A stretch of 64,000 nt of DNA from Branchiostoma lanceolatum (taxonomy: Eukaryota > Chordata > Leptocardii > Amphioxiformes > Branchiostomatidae). The stretch spans positions 19,287,501 through 19,351,500 of the forward strand of contig NC_089726.1 in NCBI RefSeq assembly GCF_035083965.1, read 5' to 3'. This document shows, in pieces, positions 50,062-61,074 of this stretch; the stretch's first letter is position 1; each line of letters starts with the position of its first letter. Below the pieces are notes generated by a model. The model was not told the DNA's origin and did no database searches. It worked only from the letters and a program-made list of their open reading frames with translations. Both the position numbers and the translations under genes were made by a program.

Positions 50062-50647
50062 GGTCCAATTTACACTTGTTCTTTGAAACTGTAGTACTAC
50101 ACATTGTAGTCTACTTCTGTAGAACACTACAACTTCACATCTGCTTTACACTCACTGACAGGAAGCCTAGCCGGACACCCACTTTTCCGCGAATGCCATG
50201 AAACTGTAGTGACCTATTGTGACCTTTGAAAAATCGCGTGAGGAAATTTCAGCATGGTTTTTATTTGTGAAAAGGTAGGGGTTTCATCTGATGCGAAATA
50301 CCAAGGAAAAGGGCCTGACAGCTCGGTTTTACTGTGAAAACTAGAGAATGACCGCAGATGACCCGAAATGGAACACGTGTTTAGTTCGACTTCAGTCAGA
50401 TCGAACATGGTTGTTGCCTTCAAAGTGTACATAGTCTACTACCTCTGTACTACAGTTTGGCTTTACACCCGGTTCCAAGTCTCACAGAACCTCTGCTAAA
50501 GTGTAGTACTACAGCCTCAGAGGGTGTGGTAGACTTCTGTAGTAGACACTTTATTTCTATTTACACCCAGAAAAAAGCTGTAGTGTACTACAGAAGTAGA
50601 CTACGATGTGTAGTACTACAGTTAAAAGAACAAGTGTAAATTGGTGC
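50062..50647. mobile_element. 586-bp fold-back MITE, PIF/Harbinger-like
   Basis: Long TIRs: CCAATTTACACTTGTTCTTT at the left with its near-complement AAAGAACAAGTGTAAATTGG at the right, continuing through CTGTAGTACTACACA blocks. It is flanked by a 3-bp TTA duplication (50059-50061 and 50648-50650). A 3-bp TWA duplication is characteristic of PIF/Harbinger. It has no transposase. Confidence 0.75.
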
Positions 50648-50650
50648 TTA

Positions 50651-51398
50651 CGTTCACTCCTCCAGGCAACTAACACTTTGTAAATGAGTGACCGCATTAG
50701 AATCCAGTGTTTCCCATAACATGGCCATTTCACCATTCCTAAAAAGTCGACAACTTGAGATATACTGTATATCTAGTAGTACAGAGAAGCTGTTATTACA
50801 ATCCGGTCTTAGACTTGCAGGAAAACTTGCCACTTGCAATAGAGACTGGATGTGAGACCATGGCAACCATACATGTACTAAACAATCACTGCTGTCATTC
50901 TATCTGTTGGAATCCGGAACATATCAGAATGCTGCACTGATCAAATTATACCAGGATATCTTAACATGTCATCCATATTTGAGATACAGTATCATATGAG
51001 TCATCAAATTTGGGTTCTTCTATTACGGAAGTTTGGGGAGGGAATAATAATATGAACTGAATAATATACTCTTGGTTTGGATACTAAGTGTTCGGTATGT
51101 GCCATTCTTGACAAGTCTAGCACTGGGGCACTCATCTTTGGAATTTTGTTTTTGTAAAAAAAAAAAAACTTTTTCAGTGGCTTTAATTTTTATATCCAGA
51201 GGAAGAACTGTGCATCCTGAGAATGCAATGCATAATGGTTTCAGGAGGACAAATCGGATTGTTGTCACCAAATCTTTTTCTCTAAATGCTTAACTTCTGA
51301 TGGATCAAATAAACATTGTGCTTTAATTTCCCACCAACCCACCCGCGGAAAATTTGATGCCTTAAATTTCTAAAGCTAAATTTGTAGTTCCCAGGTCT
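50651..51398. other. ULK3 3' flank
   Basis: Minus-strand 3' UTR and downstream DNA of ULK3. No poly(T) on the plus strand that would mark a retrocopy tail close to the stop; a run of 12 A at about 51157-51168 is in the wrong orientation. No other gene seen. Confidence 0.4.
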
Positions 51399-52880
51399 TC
51401 ACTGAACGACACATCTGTTCATGTCATCTCTAGAATCGTTATATCGTTCCCCAGAATCTGACAACTTCGGGGCATCTCGCTTCATCATGTTCTTGTAGTC
51501 CTTCACCGCCTGTGCGTGATTCAACAGCTTCTGCACCTCCATGTGAAGCAGATCCCTCCGCCTACCCTTTGGCTCTGCCTCTAAGAGAGAAAGTAGTTCC
51601 TCTAGGGCGTGTTTGTACTCCTCTAGTGCGCTGTCGTAAAGTTCGTGCTCCGCCCTTAGTTCCGCGATGGCGGCACGCTTTAACGCTTGATGCAGGCGCG
51701 TACACGATCCCGCCATTTCCCACAGCGTTTCCGCTTCCTTTGGCGTCGCTTCATTTTCGTCTTCTTCCTCATTGGTGGGTTCTTCTATGGGTTTGATCAT
51801 GCACTTGAGTTCCTCTGCTCGAGCCATGTATTCCATCACTCTCTTTCTTAGCACGTCTTTTTTTGATTCGTCGCTCTCGTAGTGGACGGCGGGAACAAAG
51901 AACTCGAGAGCGTCGCAGTACTTCTTCACCGCTTCCGCGTGATTTCCCGCTTCGTCAAACGTCACCGCTTCCGTCACGATGGAAACGGCTTTGTCTAGCG
52001 AGTCGTGGGACGGCACGTGTTCCAAGTCGATAAACGGGTGGTTGAAAAACTCCTCGAACGTTATCCTCTGATTCGGGTCCCTCTGCAAAAGACCTAGGAG
52101 CAGATCACGACATTTGACGGAAATCTGTATCCCCTGAGGAATCTCGATGGGTTTGGTGTCGCGGATTTTCACCTCTAGTTCGGCGTACGACCGTGAGTAG
52201 AACGGCGCCCTGCCGAACAACGCTTCGTACAAGATCACCCCCAGCGACCAGAGGTCCACTCGTGCATCGTACTTTGTGTTGCAGAACATTTCTGGTGCCA
52301 TGTAGAGTGGACTCCCGCGTAACGACGTCATCCTCGCCTCGTCGCCCATGTACTGAGCGAAGCCGAAGTCCGCCAGCTTCAGCACCGGGTTGTCCCGCGA
52401 CGACAAAAGGATGTTCTGCGGTTTGAGGTCCATGTGGGAGATGTTTTTCGACCGGAGAAACTGTAACGCCATGGCTAACTGCTGGCCGAATCTCTTCGCC
52501 AGGTACTCCGGCAACGTTCTCTTACTGTGGATAAAACGGGAAAGATCGCCGCCGCTACAGTACTCCATGATCAGGTAGATGTTGTCGCGGTCCCACTGGA
52601 AGTCCTTCAGTTCGACGATGTGCGGGTGTCGGACGTTTTTCAGGATCTCGATCTCAGTCAGGAGGTTGTCAGTGGCAGCTTTGTTCAAGTTCGACTTCTG
52701 GATACACTTGATGGCGACCACCTGGCGCCGCTTGCTCTTACTGTACGCCTTGAAGACGGTGGCGTACGTTCCGCTGCCCAGTCGCTCGGTAAGGACAAAG
52801 TCTGGTAGCTGCGGAACGGATGCGAGCCTACCAGAACCAAACCGGGCGGAGCCCGGGCGGGCGGTACCCGGTCGTGACAT
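51399..52880 (-). CDS. ULK3: ULK3 serine/threonine kinase, intronless
   Basis: Unc-51-like kinase 3, linked in vertebrates to Hedgehog signalling through GLI proteins, autophagy and the abscission checkpoint. 493 aa in one uninterrupted frame. Residues 1-25 are a low-complexity Arg/Gly/Ser tail. The kinase domain spans about 28-284: glycine loop GSGTYATV (35-42), VAIK with K58, HMDLKPQN (149-156, catalytic D151), DFG (171-173), APE (195-197). [14 protein letters not shown] and DFGFAQ are typical of ULK3. Two MIT-like helical regions follow (about 295-362 and 385-462), with AVHYESD and [17 protein letters not shown] matching the ULK3 C-terminus. Length is close to human ULK3 (about 470). The catalytic motifs are intact. 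The lack of introns is odd: vertebrate ULK3 has many. It may be a retrogene, although no poly(A) tail or flanking repeat is evident. Confidence 0.95.
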   Translation of the reverse strand: MSRPGTARPGSARFGSGRLASVPQLPDFVLTERLGSGTYATVFKAYSKSKRRQVVAIKCIQKSNLNKAATDNLLTEIEILKNVRHPHIVELKDFQWDRDNIYLIMEYCSGGDLSRFIHSKRTLPEYLAKRFGQQLAMALQFLRSKNISHMDLKPQNILLSSRDNPVLKLADFGFAQYMGDEARMTSLRGSPLYMAPEMFCNTKYDARVDLWSLGVILYEALFGRAPFYSRSYAELEVKIRDTKPIEIPQGIQISVKCRDLLLGLLQRDPNQRITFEEFFNHPFIDLEHVPSHDSLDKAVSIVTEAVTFDEAGNHAEAVKKYCDALEFFVPAVHYESDESKKDVLRKRVMEYMARAEELKCMIKPIEEPTNEEEDENEATPKEAETLWEMAGSCTRLHQALKRAAIAELRAEHELYDSALEEYKHALEELLSLLEAEPKGRRRDLLHMEVQKLLNHAQAVKDYKNMMKRDAPKLSDSGERYNDSRDDMNRCVVQ

Positions 52881-53295
52881 CTTCGAAAAGTTTTACGCCT
52901 GCTTTTCTACAAGCTCTCCACAAACGTTCCCACTTTATTTTGTTTTTGGCGACGCCTCATGGGCTAGCCTAATAGCATATTATTTTCATTCCCTCCAATG
53001 CCATCATAAAGTCAAAATGTGTAACCTGGGGGAGGGTGCTTCAAATTTCCTTAGGAAATGTTTTTGATTTTTTTCAGTCTTTGAAAGTTTTTTCAGTTTT
53101 CTTCTTACTTCTCAGTCAAGACCAAGGCAAGTACTACTTCAAATTTCCTAGAAACTGTGTTTGATTTTTTTCAATCTTTGCAAGTTTTTCCAGTTTTTTC
53201 CTACACAATGTACTTCTCAGGCCAAGATGAGTGTTACTGGTCACTTTACTGGTCACTCCTTTTTATTCTCTCTGGACAGAAGGTCGTTAGGGGTC

Positions 53296-54514
53296 CTAGA
53301 CATCCTGTGGGTCAGCTGGTCCAAACTTCTCCATGGTCTGGATGGTCATGTCCAAGTGGTCAAGGAAGGAATGGAAGGCCACACGCAGGAGCCGGGCCTG
53401 GGGGGCAGTGAACAGCCTGTCCGAGGCGACAAAAAGACAAGGGTCAATGACATGGGTTGGTCAGTAAACATCAGTCACTTTGGAGTTAAAACGACACTAG
53501 AGTCTACAGTCAGAATTTCCAACAGCTCTATATTGAAAAGAAACAAAAACAAATCTCTATTGAAAAGAAACCAACAAAAAACCAACAAAAAACAAAAAAA
53601 ACTACCACTATACTGAATATAGTGAAATACTAATCATATTCTTTCAAATGTTATATGGTTGCCAATCAGATTGCTCAGTTCAGAAATGACTCAAGCTGAT
53701 TGGCCAAGTCTATTCATGTGGGCATTGTACCACCAGTATCAATTCATATTGACAAAAGGTTACTATTTGATATAACATGTTATATGCAATATTTCCTGAA
53801 AGAACACACATTACTGTAAATAACTAAATTTTTCTTGCTTCACTGCGAACGTAAAACCACCGCAAGATTAAAATGCTTGTTCTGTCTTATGCCTGCAGCC
53901 TACCCCATTATTTCAACCAGGAATTAAAACCACAGTGAATACTCCATTTTCTCTCTTACGAAAAATTAAATCCCAACGAACGTAAAAGCATTTACAGTGG
54001 ATGCTAAGGCTGCTACCGTAACTTTAAATCTGGAAAGACATTAAAAATCTACAATCTGTAATTAGTTCTTAAGTCAAATATTTCTATACATGCTATGTCA
54101 AAAACACCATCAATAAGAAACAACGACAGCCTCGTACTGTAAATGCATTTAAACTTGCAGGGATTTAATTTCGCGGTAGGGAGAAAACATTGTGTTTGCG
54201 GAGGTTCTAAGTTCGCGTTTGAAACAATAGTAACGCTATACATCATCATCATTCCATGCTATACATAGGTGGGCAAAAAGTTTCGCGGTGGTTTTAAGTT
54301 CGCTCTGAAGAGTTCACCACAAAAACCGCAAACATAACACCGCCACTAACATTTCTGCATTTACAGTATCAATGGCAACATTACTTACACGACAAGCTCT
54401 TTGTCCTCCACGCGTAACTTCTTCACGATCTCTTTCCTGGGCTCGGGGTCGGGGAACAGCGATCCGTACGCGACGATAGCGAGCTGCTGGGAAGGGAAGG
54501 GCACTCGCAGTTCC
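53296..54514 (-). CDS. LAGE3: LAGE3/Pcc1, KEOPS (EKC) complex subunit, last two exons
   Basis: Pcc1-family dimerisation subunit of the KEOPS complex, which makes N6-threonylcarbamoyladenosine at A37 of tRNAs. Exon complement(54389..54514) reads ELRVPFPSQQLAIVAYGSLF then PDPEPRKEIVKKLRVEDKEL and VV, with acceptor TGTCCAG and donor GTAAGT. Exon complement(53296..53416) reads LFTAPQARLLRVAFHSFLDH then LDMTIQTMEKFGPADPQDV and TAG. The phases fit (the Val codon is split GT/G). This parallels LAGE3 (SVPFPTPLEAEIAHGSLAPD; SVINFLDQL; TMQRFGP). The N-terminal exon is not adjacent; its phase requires two bases before G at 54514. The 3' end lies about 0.4 kb from the 5' end of ULK3 on the same strand. 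Confidence 0.88.
53814..53998. mobile_element. MITE, TACTGTAAAT family, copy downstream of LAGE3 exon 54.4 kb
   Basis: Starts TTACTGTAAATAACTAAAT and ends CGAACGTAAAAGCATTTACAG. The interior has CGAACGTAAAACCACCGC. It lies between the two LAGE3 exons. Confidence 0.6.
54135..54368. mobile_element. MITE with TACTGTAAATGCA inverted ends, 20 bp from a LAGE3 splice donor
   Basis: Left TACTGTAAATGCATTTAAAC, right TTTCTGCATTTACAGTA; inside TTTCGCGGTGGTTTTAAG and AAAACCGCAAAC. It ends at 54368, 20 bp from the GTAAGT donor at 54388-54383. Confidence 0.75.
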
Positions 54515-54654
54515 CTGGACAGTACGTGGTTAAGGAATAAACATTGGTCTGCATATTGTTGACATATTGTATATCTATAGTCAATTTAGGCCAGACAAGG
54601 CCAGAAAATTTCAACGGTTTGTTACGGTATCTTGTTATTTTTTATTTCATGTGT

Positions 54655-55184
54655 ACATGAGGCCACGCCAATTTATTTTCTTGCTTCTCGGAAAAGCCTG
54701 TCCTGTATTTCCCATTTTGAAAAAAAAAAATTGCATCACTATTCCATTCACAAATTTTTCCTCACGATTTTACTATTTGTTCAGTTGTAAAACTCAATAG
54801 CCACCAAAATAGATCATAAAGGCCTGCACATGCCTAAAAAGTGTGGTCATATTTTATCACAAGTTATATAACTTATAATTTTTCATTTATTAAAACTATT
54901 TTTCAATATCAATCCATATATATATGTTACATATAGCAAAAGGTGATTTTGTTACTGAAATTATAGTACTAGATCAAAGAAAGGGGTTCATTGCATAAAA
55001 TGAGCCATACAAAGCTGAAATTTGAATAATCCTCTTACTCTTTATGATATGTAAACCCTTATCTTCACCCCAGACTATTTGCAAAAAAAATGTTTTTTAA
55101 TTTTTTTCGCCCTGTCGCTCCACTTTTTTTCCGAAAAAATCTGAGAAGCAACGAATTAAATTGGTGTGGCCTTGTGTACATGTA
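54655..55184. mobile_element. MITE-like element with GGCCACACCAATTTA inverted ends, copy 1
   Basis: Left end GTACATGAGGCCACGCCAAT, right end ATTGGTGTGGCCTTGTGTAC. The inner arms share TTGCTTCTCGGAAAA and TTTTCCGAAAAAATCTGAG. It is the largest, most diverged member of a family with further copies at 56119, 56656, 56787 and 58911. Confidence 0.65.
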
Positions 55185-55495
55185 CAGCTGGTATGTAGGA
55201 ATTTTAACTTGTCTGGTATTTTAACAGCAGGTCACGATACTTTTATCATTTTTACTTCCATTAAATCATTTCTACTATCAGTTAAAGCATTCTATGCTCA
55301 TATTTTGCCCAATAACGCAAACAATTCAACCAAATTATAAATGGGTTTGCCAAGCCTACGGCAAAGCAAGAGGGTCAATCTATTTGCACACGTGCCTATT
55401 TGTACAATGTACTCGTGCTATATACATAAGATTTATACATGCTTTCCTGTGCCCTTTGGTCACTTGAACTTTGGAATGGCTTCATTTAATTCTAA

Positions 55496-55915
55496 CCTGG
55501 CGTCCCGGTGGCATAGTGGCAAGGTGTTTGGCCCTACTAGTTTGGCCCCAGAACCCAGAAATACCGGGTTCGAATTCGGGGTTCCCTGATTTGTCCTGTT
55601 GATGTTGTGCCCTTGGGAAAGGCACTTTACACAACTTTCCAAAACTTTACTCAGGTGAAATGAGTATGGTTAGGGACGTCCCTCGGATAGGACATTAAAT
55701 GGAGGTCCTGTGTTTGAGGAGAGCCACACCTCAAGCATGTTAAAGAACCCAACACACTTATCGAAACGAGTAGGGGTCCTTCCCGGTGTGTGTGGATCAT
55801 GTCATATCTGTACGGATATGCAGCTTGTACTCTTCAGTACAAACCTAATGTTACGCCTTGATGAGGTTTACCGGGTATGCAATACAATTTCTTTACAAAC
55901 AAACAAACAAAAACC
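55496..55915 (+). mobile_element. Full-length tRNA-derived SINE
   Basis: The tRNA-like head has GGTGGCATAGTGGCAAGG (A box) and GGTTCGAATTC (B box, near 55567). The body contains GGACATTAAATGGAGGTCC, GAGAGCCACACCTC and TTAAAGAACCCAACACACTT, and it ends in an (AAAC)n tail at about 55895-55913. The core is shared, in the opposite orientation, with repeats at 1.1, 44.4 and 58.6 kb. DeuSINE-type families are known in amphioxus; assignment to one of them is inference. Confidence 0.8.
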
Positions 55916-56118
55916 TCCTTGGCCTGTAGTAATTAAGGCTGCAGTGTCAGAAACAAACATGGCTTTCTTTTCCAAAACATTTTCAGAGAAGCTGTGAAAG
56001 TCTGGAGGTGATATCATAGGTGTCCATGGCTATGAAATCCATAAGAAGGCCTGTGACCTATATTTCTTTTCAAACCTTGTATTTTTCAAAGAGTCTGCTA
56101 TTAATTCTATCTTAGGCC

Positions 56119-56317
56119 ACAGAGTTAAGGCCACACCAATTTAATTTCTTGGTTAACGGATATTTATTTTCAAAAAAAAAAATGAATTAGAAAAAAAATA
56201 TCGAAAACAGAAGGCTGGGCTAGCCTTCTGTTTTCATTATATTTTTTCTAAAATATTTTTTTTGGAAAATAAAAATCTGTTAACCAAGAAATTAAATTGG
56301 TGTGGCCTTAACTCTGT
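56119..56317. mobile_element. Near-perfect 200-bp hairpin MITE (TTAAGGCCACACC family)
   Basis: The arms are almost exact inverses from CAGAGTTAAGGCCACACC to GGTGTGGCCTTAACTCTG, meeting at AGAAGGCTGGGCTAGCCTTCT (centre near 56218). The strong symmetry suggests a young copy or one maintained by palindrome conversion. Confidence 0.8.
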
Positions 56318-56655
56318 TTGCTCCTTTGGAACTAGTAGCTATCCTACAGAATAATCTGGCATCCGATAGTTACGATTTAAATTTTAATATTCGCAAATGA
56401 AGATATCATTGTAGACAAGAGTTCATGGCATCTTGTTGCTAATTGCAGACAAAATTGTTGTGTCTAAAATGAACAAACGATTGAATTAGGTCATATCATT
56501 GGTTTGTTAGATTGACAGGAAAACCCAGAGCAGGAAAAAACTTGCCCAGGCTCTTCCATTATCATGCATCACCATCTGCTAGTACTTGTAGTATTTTAGG
56601 TGTGCCTAGGTCACCTACAACATGCAATTGCATACATATACCTTTTGCATTGCAA

Positions 56656-56782
56656 ACTAAGGCCAAACCATTCTAATTTCTTGGTTAAGGCGGCCAGCCT
56701 TCTGTTTTCATGATTTTTTTTTCTAAAATTTTTTTTTTTAAATAAAAATCCGTTAACCAAGAAATTAATTGGTGTGGTCTAA
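56656..56782. mobile_element. MITE of the TTAAGGCCACACC family, short copy
   Basis: Left CTAAGGCCAAACCATTCTAA, right TTAATTGGTGTGGTCTAAC; interior GGCCAGCCTTCTGTTTTCAT and poly(T). It lies directly before another copy. Confidence 0.65.
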
Positions 56783-56786
56783 CGGA

Positions 56787-56980
56787 GTTTAAAAAAAAAT
56801 GCTAGGTTGGAAAGTCGACTGTCACAGGAAAACAGAATCTCAGAGTTTGGTGCACACAATTTCAGGGAGTGAACAGGCCTAAGGGTCAGGTGCAAGTTTT
56901 CACCCCAGCCTTCATGATTTCTTTTTTTGCTAAAATTAAAAAAAAATCTGTTAACCAAGAAATTAAATTGGTGTGGTCTA
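56787..56980. mobile_element. MITE of the TTAAGGCCACACC family, copy missing its left end
   Basis: Starts inside the family (TGCTAGGTTGGAAAG), carries GGTGCACACAATTTCAGGG and GGTGCAAGTTTTCACCCCAG as in the 58.9 kb copy, and ends with the standard right TIR AAATTGGTGTGGTCTA. Confidence 0.65.
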
Positions 56981-57178
56981 CCCATACTATTGCATGCATC
57001 TACTAGTATTCATTTTTGGAATAGCTCTAAGTTGAAGGTGTCTTCTTCAACCCTCTCTGCATCACACAAATGAAACAGCCCTTGTCTGAGGTGCCAGCTT
57101 GTCTAGCATAGCATGAGTTGTTAATAACATTCAAAAGATAAATCAGGAAAATAATTGTGCTCTAGATCTGTGCTAGCA

Positions 57179-57555
57179 GGGCTCGAAATAGTGGGTGCAT
57201 GTGCACCTGTGTGCACCCGAAATTCGAGCTGTGCAACAAATTTTTGACTGTGGGTGCATTGGTGCACATAGATATTTTTGTACTCTATAGCCTATAGGGT
57301 AAAGGTTCTCTTGTACACTAGCATACAGAATATCCTTGAAATGTAAGTATCAGAAAAAGCAAAATATAACCTTTTGTTGTACTTTATTCGATGTATTGCT
57401 TGGTTGAAATTTGAAATCTGGATAGAATTACAGCTTGAGAGGCAGTGGCATCAAACTGATGTTTTGCTGACATTCAACCTTGTTTTATGTGGTGCACTCC
57501 AAATTTTTTTCTGTGCACCTAATTTTTTTGGTTGGGTGCAACAGTGCACCGCCTA
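57179..57555. repeat. GGGTGCA/GTGCACC-rich inverted repeat
   Basis: GGGTGCATGTGCACCTG and GGGTGCATTGGTGCACA on the left are mirrored by GGTGCACTCC, CTGTGCACC and GGGTGCAACAGTGCACC on the right. The middle is AT-rich. Probably a decayed MITE. Confidence 0.45.
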
Positions 57556-58095
57556 GGCGACCACCTCTTCAAAGCGACTACATGGCCATGGCGACCGCTT
57601 TTTCTTGGCCCTGACAATTTTCCCCATTGGCACAAGCATTAAACTGCCTGCCCAAGGCATGCTGTCTTAAATCACATAATTTTCCATCTATCTACGTACT
57701 AGTACTGTATTTGAACACCTCGACCTGGAAACATGTTATGATTGGAATCCTCTTCATGGCGACCACCTGTCCATCGCGACCGTTTTTGCTCGGTCCCCCG
57801 GGTGGTCACCTTGCAATTGGGCAGGTTTGACTGTATGTCCATAAAGAATTTGGAGCCCTGACTAGTATGTAGCTCAAAAACCCAACTCCATCCTAATAAC
57901 TTCATTTCTTTTTGAAGAATTGTATCCCTGGATTATCTAATTCTGCAAGGTATTAAGGCTAAGGGGAAACGTGATTTTGCTATGACCTCACGCCTCCTCC
58001 CATTTCACATTTTGGCCGTTCTATAATGACTGAGTCGTGCTCGGCTCTTACCACACAATTTGTCATCGTTATGATAACAGTACAAGGACGATACT

Positions 58096-58435
58096 ATCTG
58101 TAGGAATGGCCCAGTACATCTCACAACCAGGCCAATACATGTACAATGATTCGGTTCTCGGAAAATGGTTTTAAAAGATTATGCCATGGTCTCTTTTGCG
58201 AAGCTTTTGAATGTTTTTTTTTTCTACTGGCCCTTAAATTAAAACATTTGACATACCTCAAACTTGGATATCTGTAGGGATGGCCCAGTACATTTGACAA
58301 CCAGGCCACTACAATGATTCGGTTGTCAGAAATTGTTTTTGTAAAGATTACGCTATGGTGTCTTCTGCAAAGCTCTTGAATATTTTTTTTCTACTGGCCC
58401 TTATAATATCTGACATACCTCAAATTTAGATCATT
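58096..58435. repeat. Tandem duplication of about 173 bp
   Basis: Copy 1 from ATCTGTAGGAATGGCCCAGT (58096), copy 2 from ATCTGTAGGGATGGCCCAGT (58269). Both carry ATGATTCGGTT, TTTCTACTGGCCCTTA and GACATACCTCAAA. No gene is visible. Confidence 0.8.
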
Positions 58436-58529
58436 CATTCATGTATTGTATATGTCAGCCCCAAGATATTCTATCATGCTACTATTACTAATTTCTTGTT
58501 TTTCCAGATTTTAATAATTGATATTTTCA

Positions 58530-58790
58530 ACAGAGCATGATGCTTTTTCAAGAAGCTAGTGAAAGTGCAATGCAGCTTTGCTATGGCTTACGTTTCTAGC
58601 CAAGCACACCCTATCTACTTTTCTGGTTAAGTGTGTTGGGTTCTTTTCGTGCAGAGGTTAAACACCTTAAGCTTCCCCATACATGAAGCTGCCAGCTTTA
58701 TGTCCCCAACCAGATTGACCACTGCAACCCCAAACAGATTATGCCCAGTGGGGCTGGAACCCTCACCCTCTAGATCCATGGAATTTTGTC
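58530..58790 (-). mobile_element. SINE-like repeat (family of 1060 and 44318), old copy
   Basis: Shares GAGCATGATGCTTTTTCAAG, AGCCAAGCACACC, AAGTGTGTTGGGTTCTTTT and CTAGATCCATGG with the other copies, but is more diverged. Confidence 0.6.
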
Positions 58791-58910
58791 TACATTGCAT
58801 TTTCACTAAGAGTAAGAGACCTTAACAATATATCATTATATCAAATACTTGTAACTATTTAATATACACTATAGGTTTCTTGTTTGAACATGAACACATA
58901 TCTGGGCTGT

Positions 58911-59440
58911 TTAGGCCACACCAATGTATTTTCTTGGTTAACGGAATAAAAGAAGTTTTTTTGTTAAATGCTAGATGGGAAAAACAACATGAAAACAGAA
59001 TCTCAGAGGAAATTTTGTACTATGGTGCACACAGTTTCAGGGTGTGAACAGGGTCAGGTGCAAGTTTTCACCCCAGCCTTAGCCTCCTTCGCAGACTTCC
59101 TATAATGGCGCCGTATATATTGGGGGGGGGGGGGGGGGGAGGGGGGGCAAGGTTCTCTAATGCCGGCAAGGGAGTTGTGTAGCCGAGGGACGGCGGCCAA
59201 TTATATCCGATATAAACGGCAAACGTCCCTCGGCTACACAACTCCCTTGGCTACACAACTCCCTTGCCGGCATAAGAGAACCTTGCCCACCCCCCCACCC
59301 CCCCCACCCCCAATATATACGCTGCCATTATAGGAAGTCTGCGAAGGAGGCTACCAGCCTTCTGTTTTCATGAATATTTTTGTTGCTAAAATTAGAAATA
59401 AAAATCCGTTAACCAAGAAATTAAATTGGTGTGGCCTTAT
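58911..59440. mobile_element. TTAAGGCCACACC-family MITE with a hAT-like MITE nested inside
   Basis: Left end TTAGGCCACACCAATGTATT, right end AAATTGGTGTGGCCTTAT. Between CACCCCAGCCT and CCAGCCTTCTG the 274-bp element 59080-59353 has been inserted. Without it, the copy is colinear with 56787-56980. Confidence 0.75.
59080..59353. mobile_element. hAT-like MITE, second copy, nested insertion
   Basis: TIRs TAGCCTCCTTCGCAGACTTC on both ends, flanked by a CCAGCCT direct repeat (59073-59079 and 59354-59360). It is almost entirely palindromic and carries a long G/C homopolymer on each arm, plus an internal duplicated block GGCTACACAACTCCCTTG. Same family as 8447-8648. Confidence 0.85.
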
Positions 59441-60645
59441 AATTACTTCTGTGCAGAAGTGTACTGCAAATACATGTATCTTTTGCACTTTGTTAACCTT
59501 CTCCCTGCTGCCTAACTCTGTAACCAATAGGGATTGGGTGCCAAATGGCTACTTCAGAGTGCTACAGGTTAAGTTTGCAGCGAAAACAATATTTTAGCAC
59601 AAAAACACACACGGTTTCATGATTTCGCATTACATAGGGAAGACTGCGAAAATAAAATCACCACAAAGGCACAAATATTCCAAGACTTACAACAGGCTTT
59701 TTTGTACTCAACTGCAAAAAATTCCTGAACCAAGAAATCGACTTGACACAGCCCAATGACATCACTACATTCATTAGATTAGGACTAACAAAGCCTCTGT
59801 ATCTACAATTTCAACACGGGATGGCAGACAGCTGTCTCCCTAGTGAAATTTCAAACAACCATTCTCCGCGACACTGTCTAGATTCAACTCCACGAGGAAT
59901 AAGCTACATGCATATACTATAGCATCATGGCAGATTTCACTCACGTATATATACGTATGACATTCATACATAAACTAGACATTCTCCAAAATGTCACGAA
60001 TATTGATAAACAAGGAAAAGACTTTTTGACTTGTAAGCATTGTAGAGCGCATACAAATTAAAGCACTTGAAGATTTTGCAATCGTAGGAAGCCGTATGAT
60101 TGAAGTTATGAGATTTCAGAGCCCAGAAATATGCTCTTAATATTAAATATGTTATCATTTTAGTGTTACTAGTACTTAATTTATTGTTATATTCTAAGAG
60201 TTTTTAACCTTGTAGATACAAACCTTCCATTTGCCTCTGTTGCAAATTTCATTTTATTTAAATCCATATATTAGCAAATCATTTGACAGAACTGAGACAT
60301 GCATTTTCCCCATAATTAATGAGCATGATTTCAGCCAATCGTAAGCTGAATTGCTACATGATGGCACAAATTGAATCAACCATTCCCTAAACAGTGGATC
60401 TCAAAGGGGCCCTTCCATTTCATGACATCACATTCAAATTAAGTACGTATACATCAAGCTAATTGTGAGACTGCGTTATCTTCTGTATTTAACGCATCAT
60501 TTTTCTGAAATGATATAACGTTAGAGTAATAATTATTATTGTACCGTTGAGTCCACGTGGTCAGAAATGTGGGAAGAAAAAAGATATCGCCATAGTAAAT
60601 TATATTGGACCTGCTTTTGCATTTTTGGTACGTCAGCTTTTATGT
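59441..60645. other. Intergenic or LAGE3 intron, no gene recognised
   Basis: AT-rich; GTTTGCAGCGAAAAC near 59570 and GACTGCGAAAATAAAATC near 59641 resemble the TACTGTAAAT MITE interior. No supported exon. Confidence 0.4.
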
Positions 60646-60653
60646 AAGGATAC

Positions 60654-61066
60654 TAGAGCTGTGTACCTAAACAAATTTTAGGTACAGGTACAGGTACGGG
60701 TACACAGCGTTTAGGTACAGGTCCGGACCTGAACCTATACCTAAACTACTTGTTCGGAAAATACTAGATTTTCAATAAGGACAAAAGCACGTTTGAACTG
60801 GTAAAAACATAATATTTGATTGTGCTAGGTATTATTTTTATGAAAACACAGATGAAAATTTGACTCCAGCCATGCAAATGTGTTTTCTGTGCTTTAGAGT
60901 GGCGTTAGAGCACTGCCATGGTAATTTCATAGTAATTTTATCTGTCAAAGTGGCCATCCCCTGAGTCAGGTCCAGTACCAATACAGCAGGGTCAGGTATT
61001 TTGGACCTGTACCTAATTGATTGTACCCGGTACTGTATCGGTACAGTGTACCTGTACACAGCTCTA
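60654..61066. mobile_element. 413-bp hAT-like MITE with GTACC-rich arms
   Basis: TIRs TAGAGCTGTGTACC at the left, GTACACAGCTCTA at the right, flanked by a perfect 8-bp duplication AAGGATAC (60646-60653 and 61067-61074). The arms are rich in GGTACAGGTAC and GGTACC motifs. No coding sequence. An 8-bp duplication fits hAT. Confidence 0.85.
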
Positions 61067-61074
61067 AAGGATAC

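Noticed and set aside
52193..53067. Plus-strand open frames opposite ULK3
   Set aside because: Shadows of the GC-rich ULK3 coding strand.
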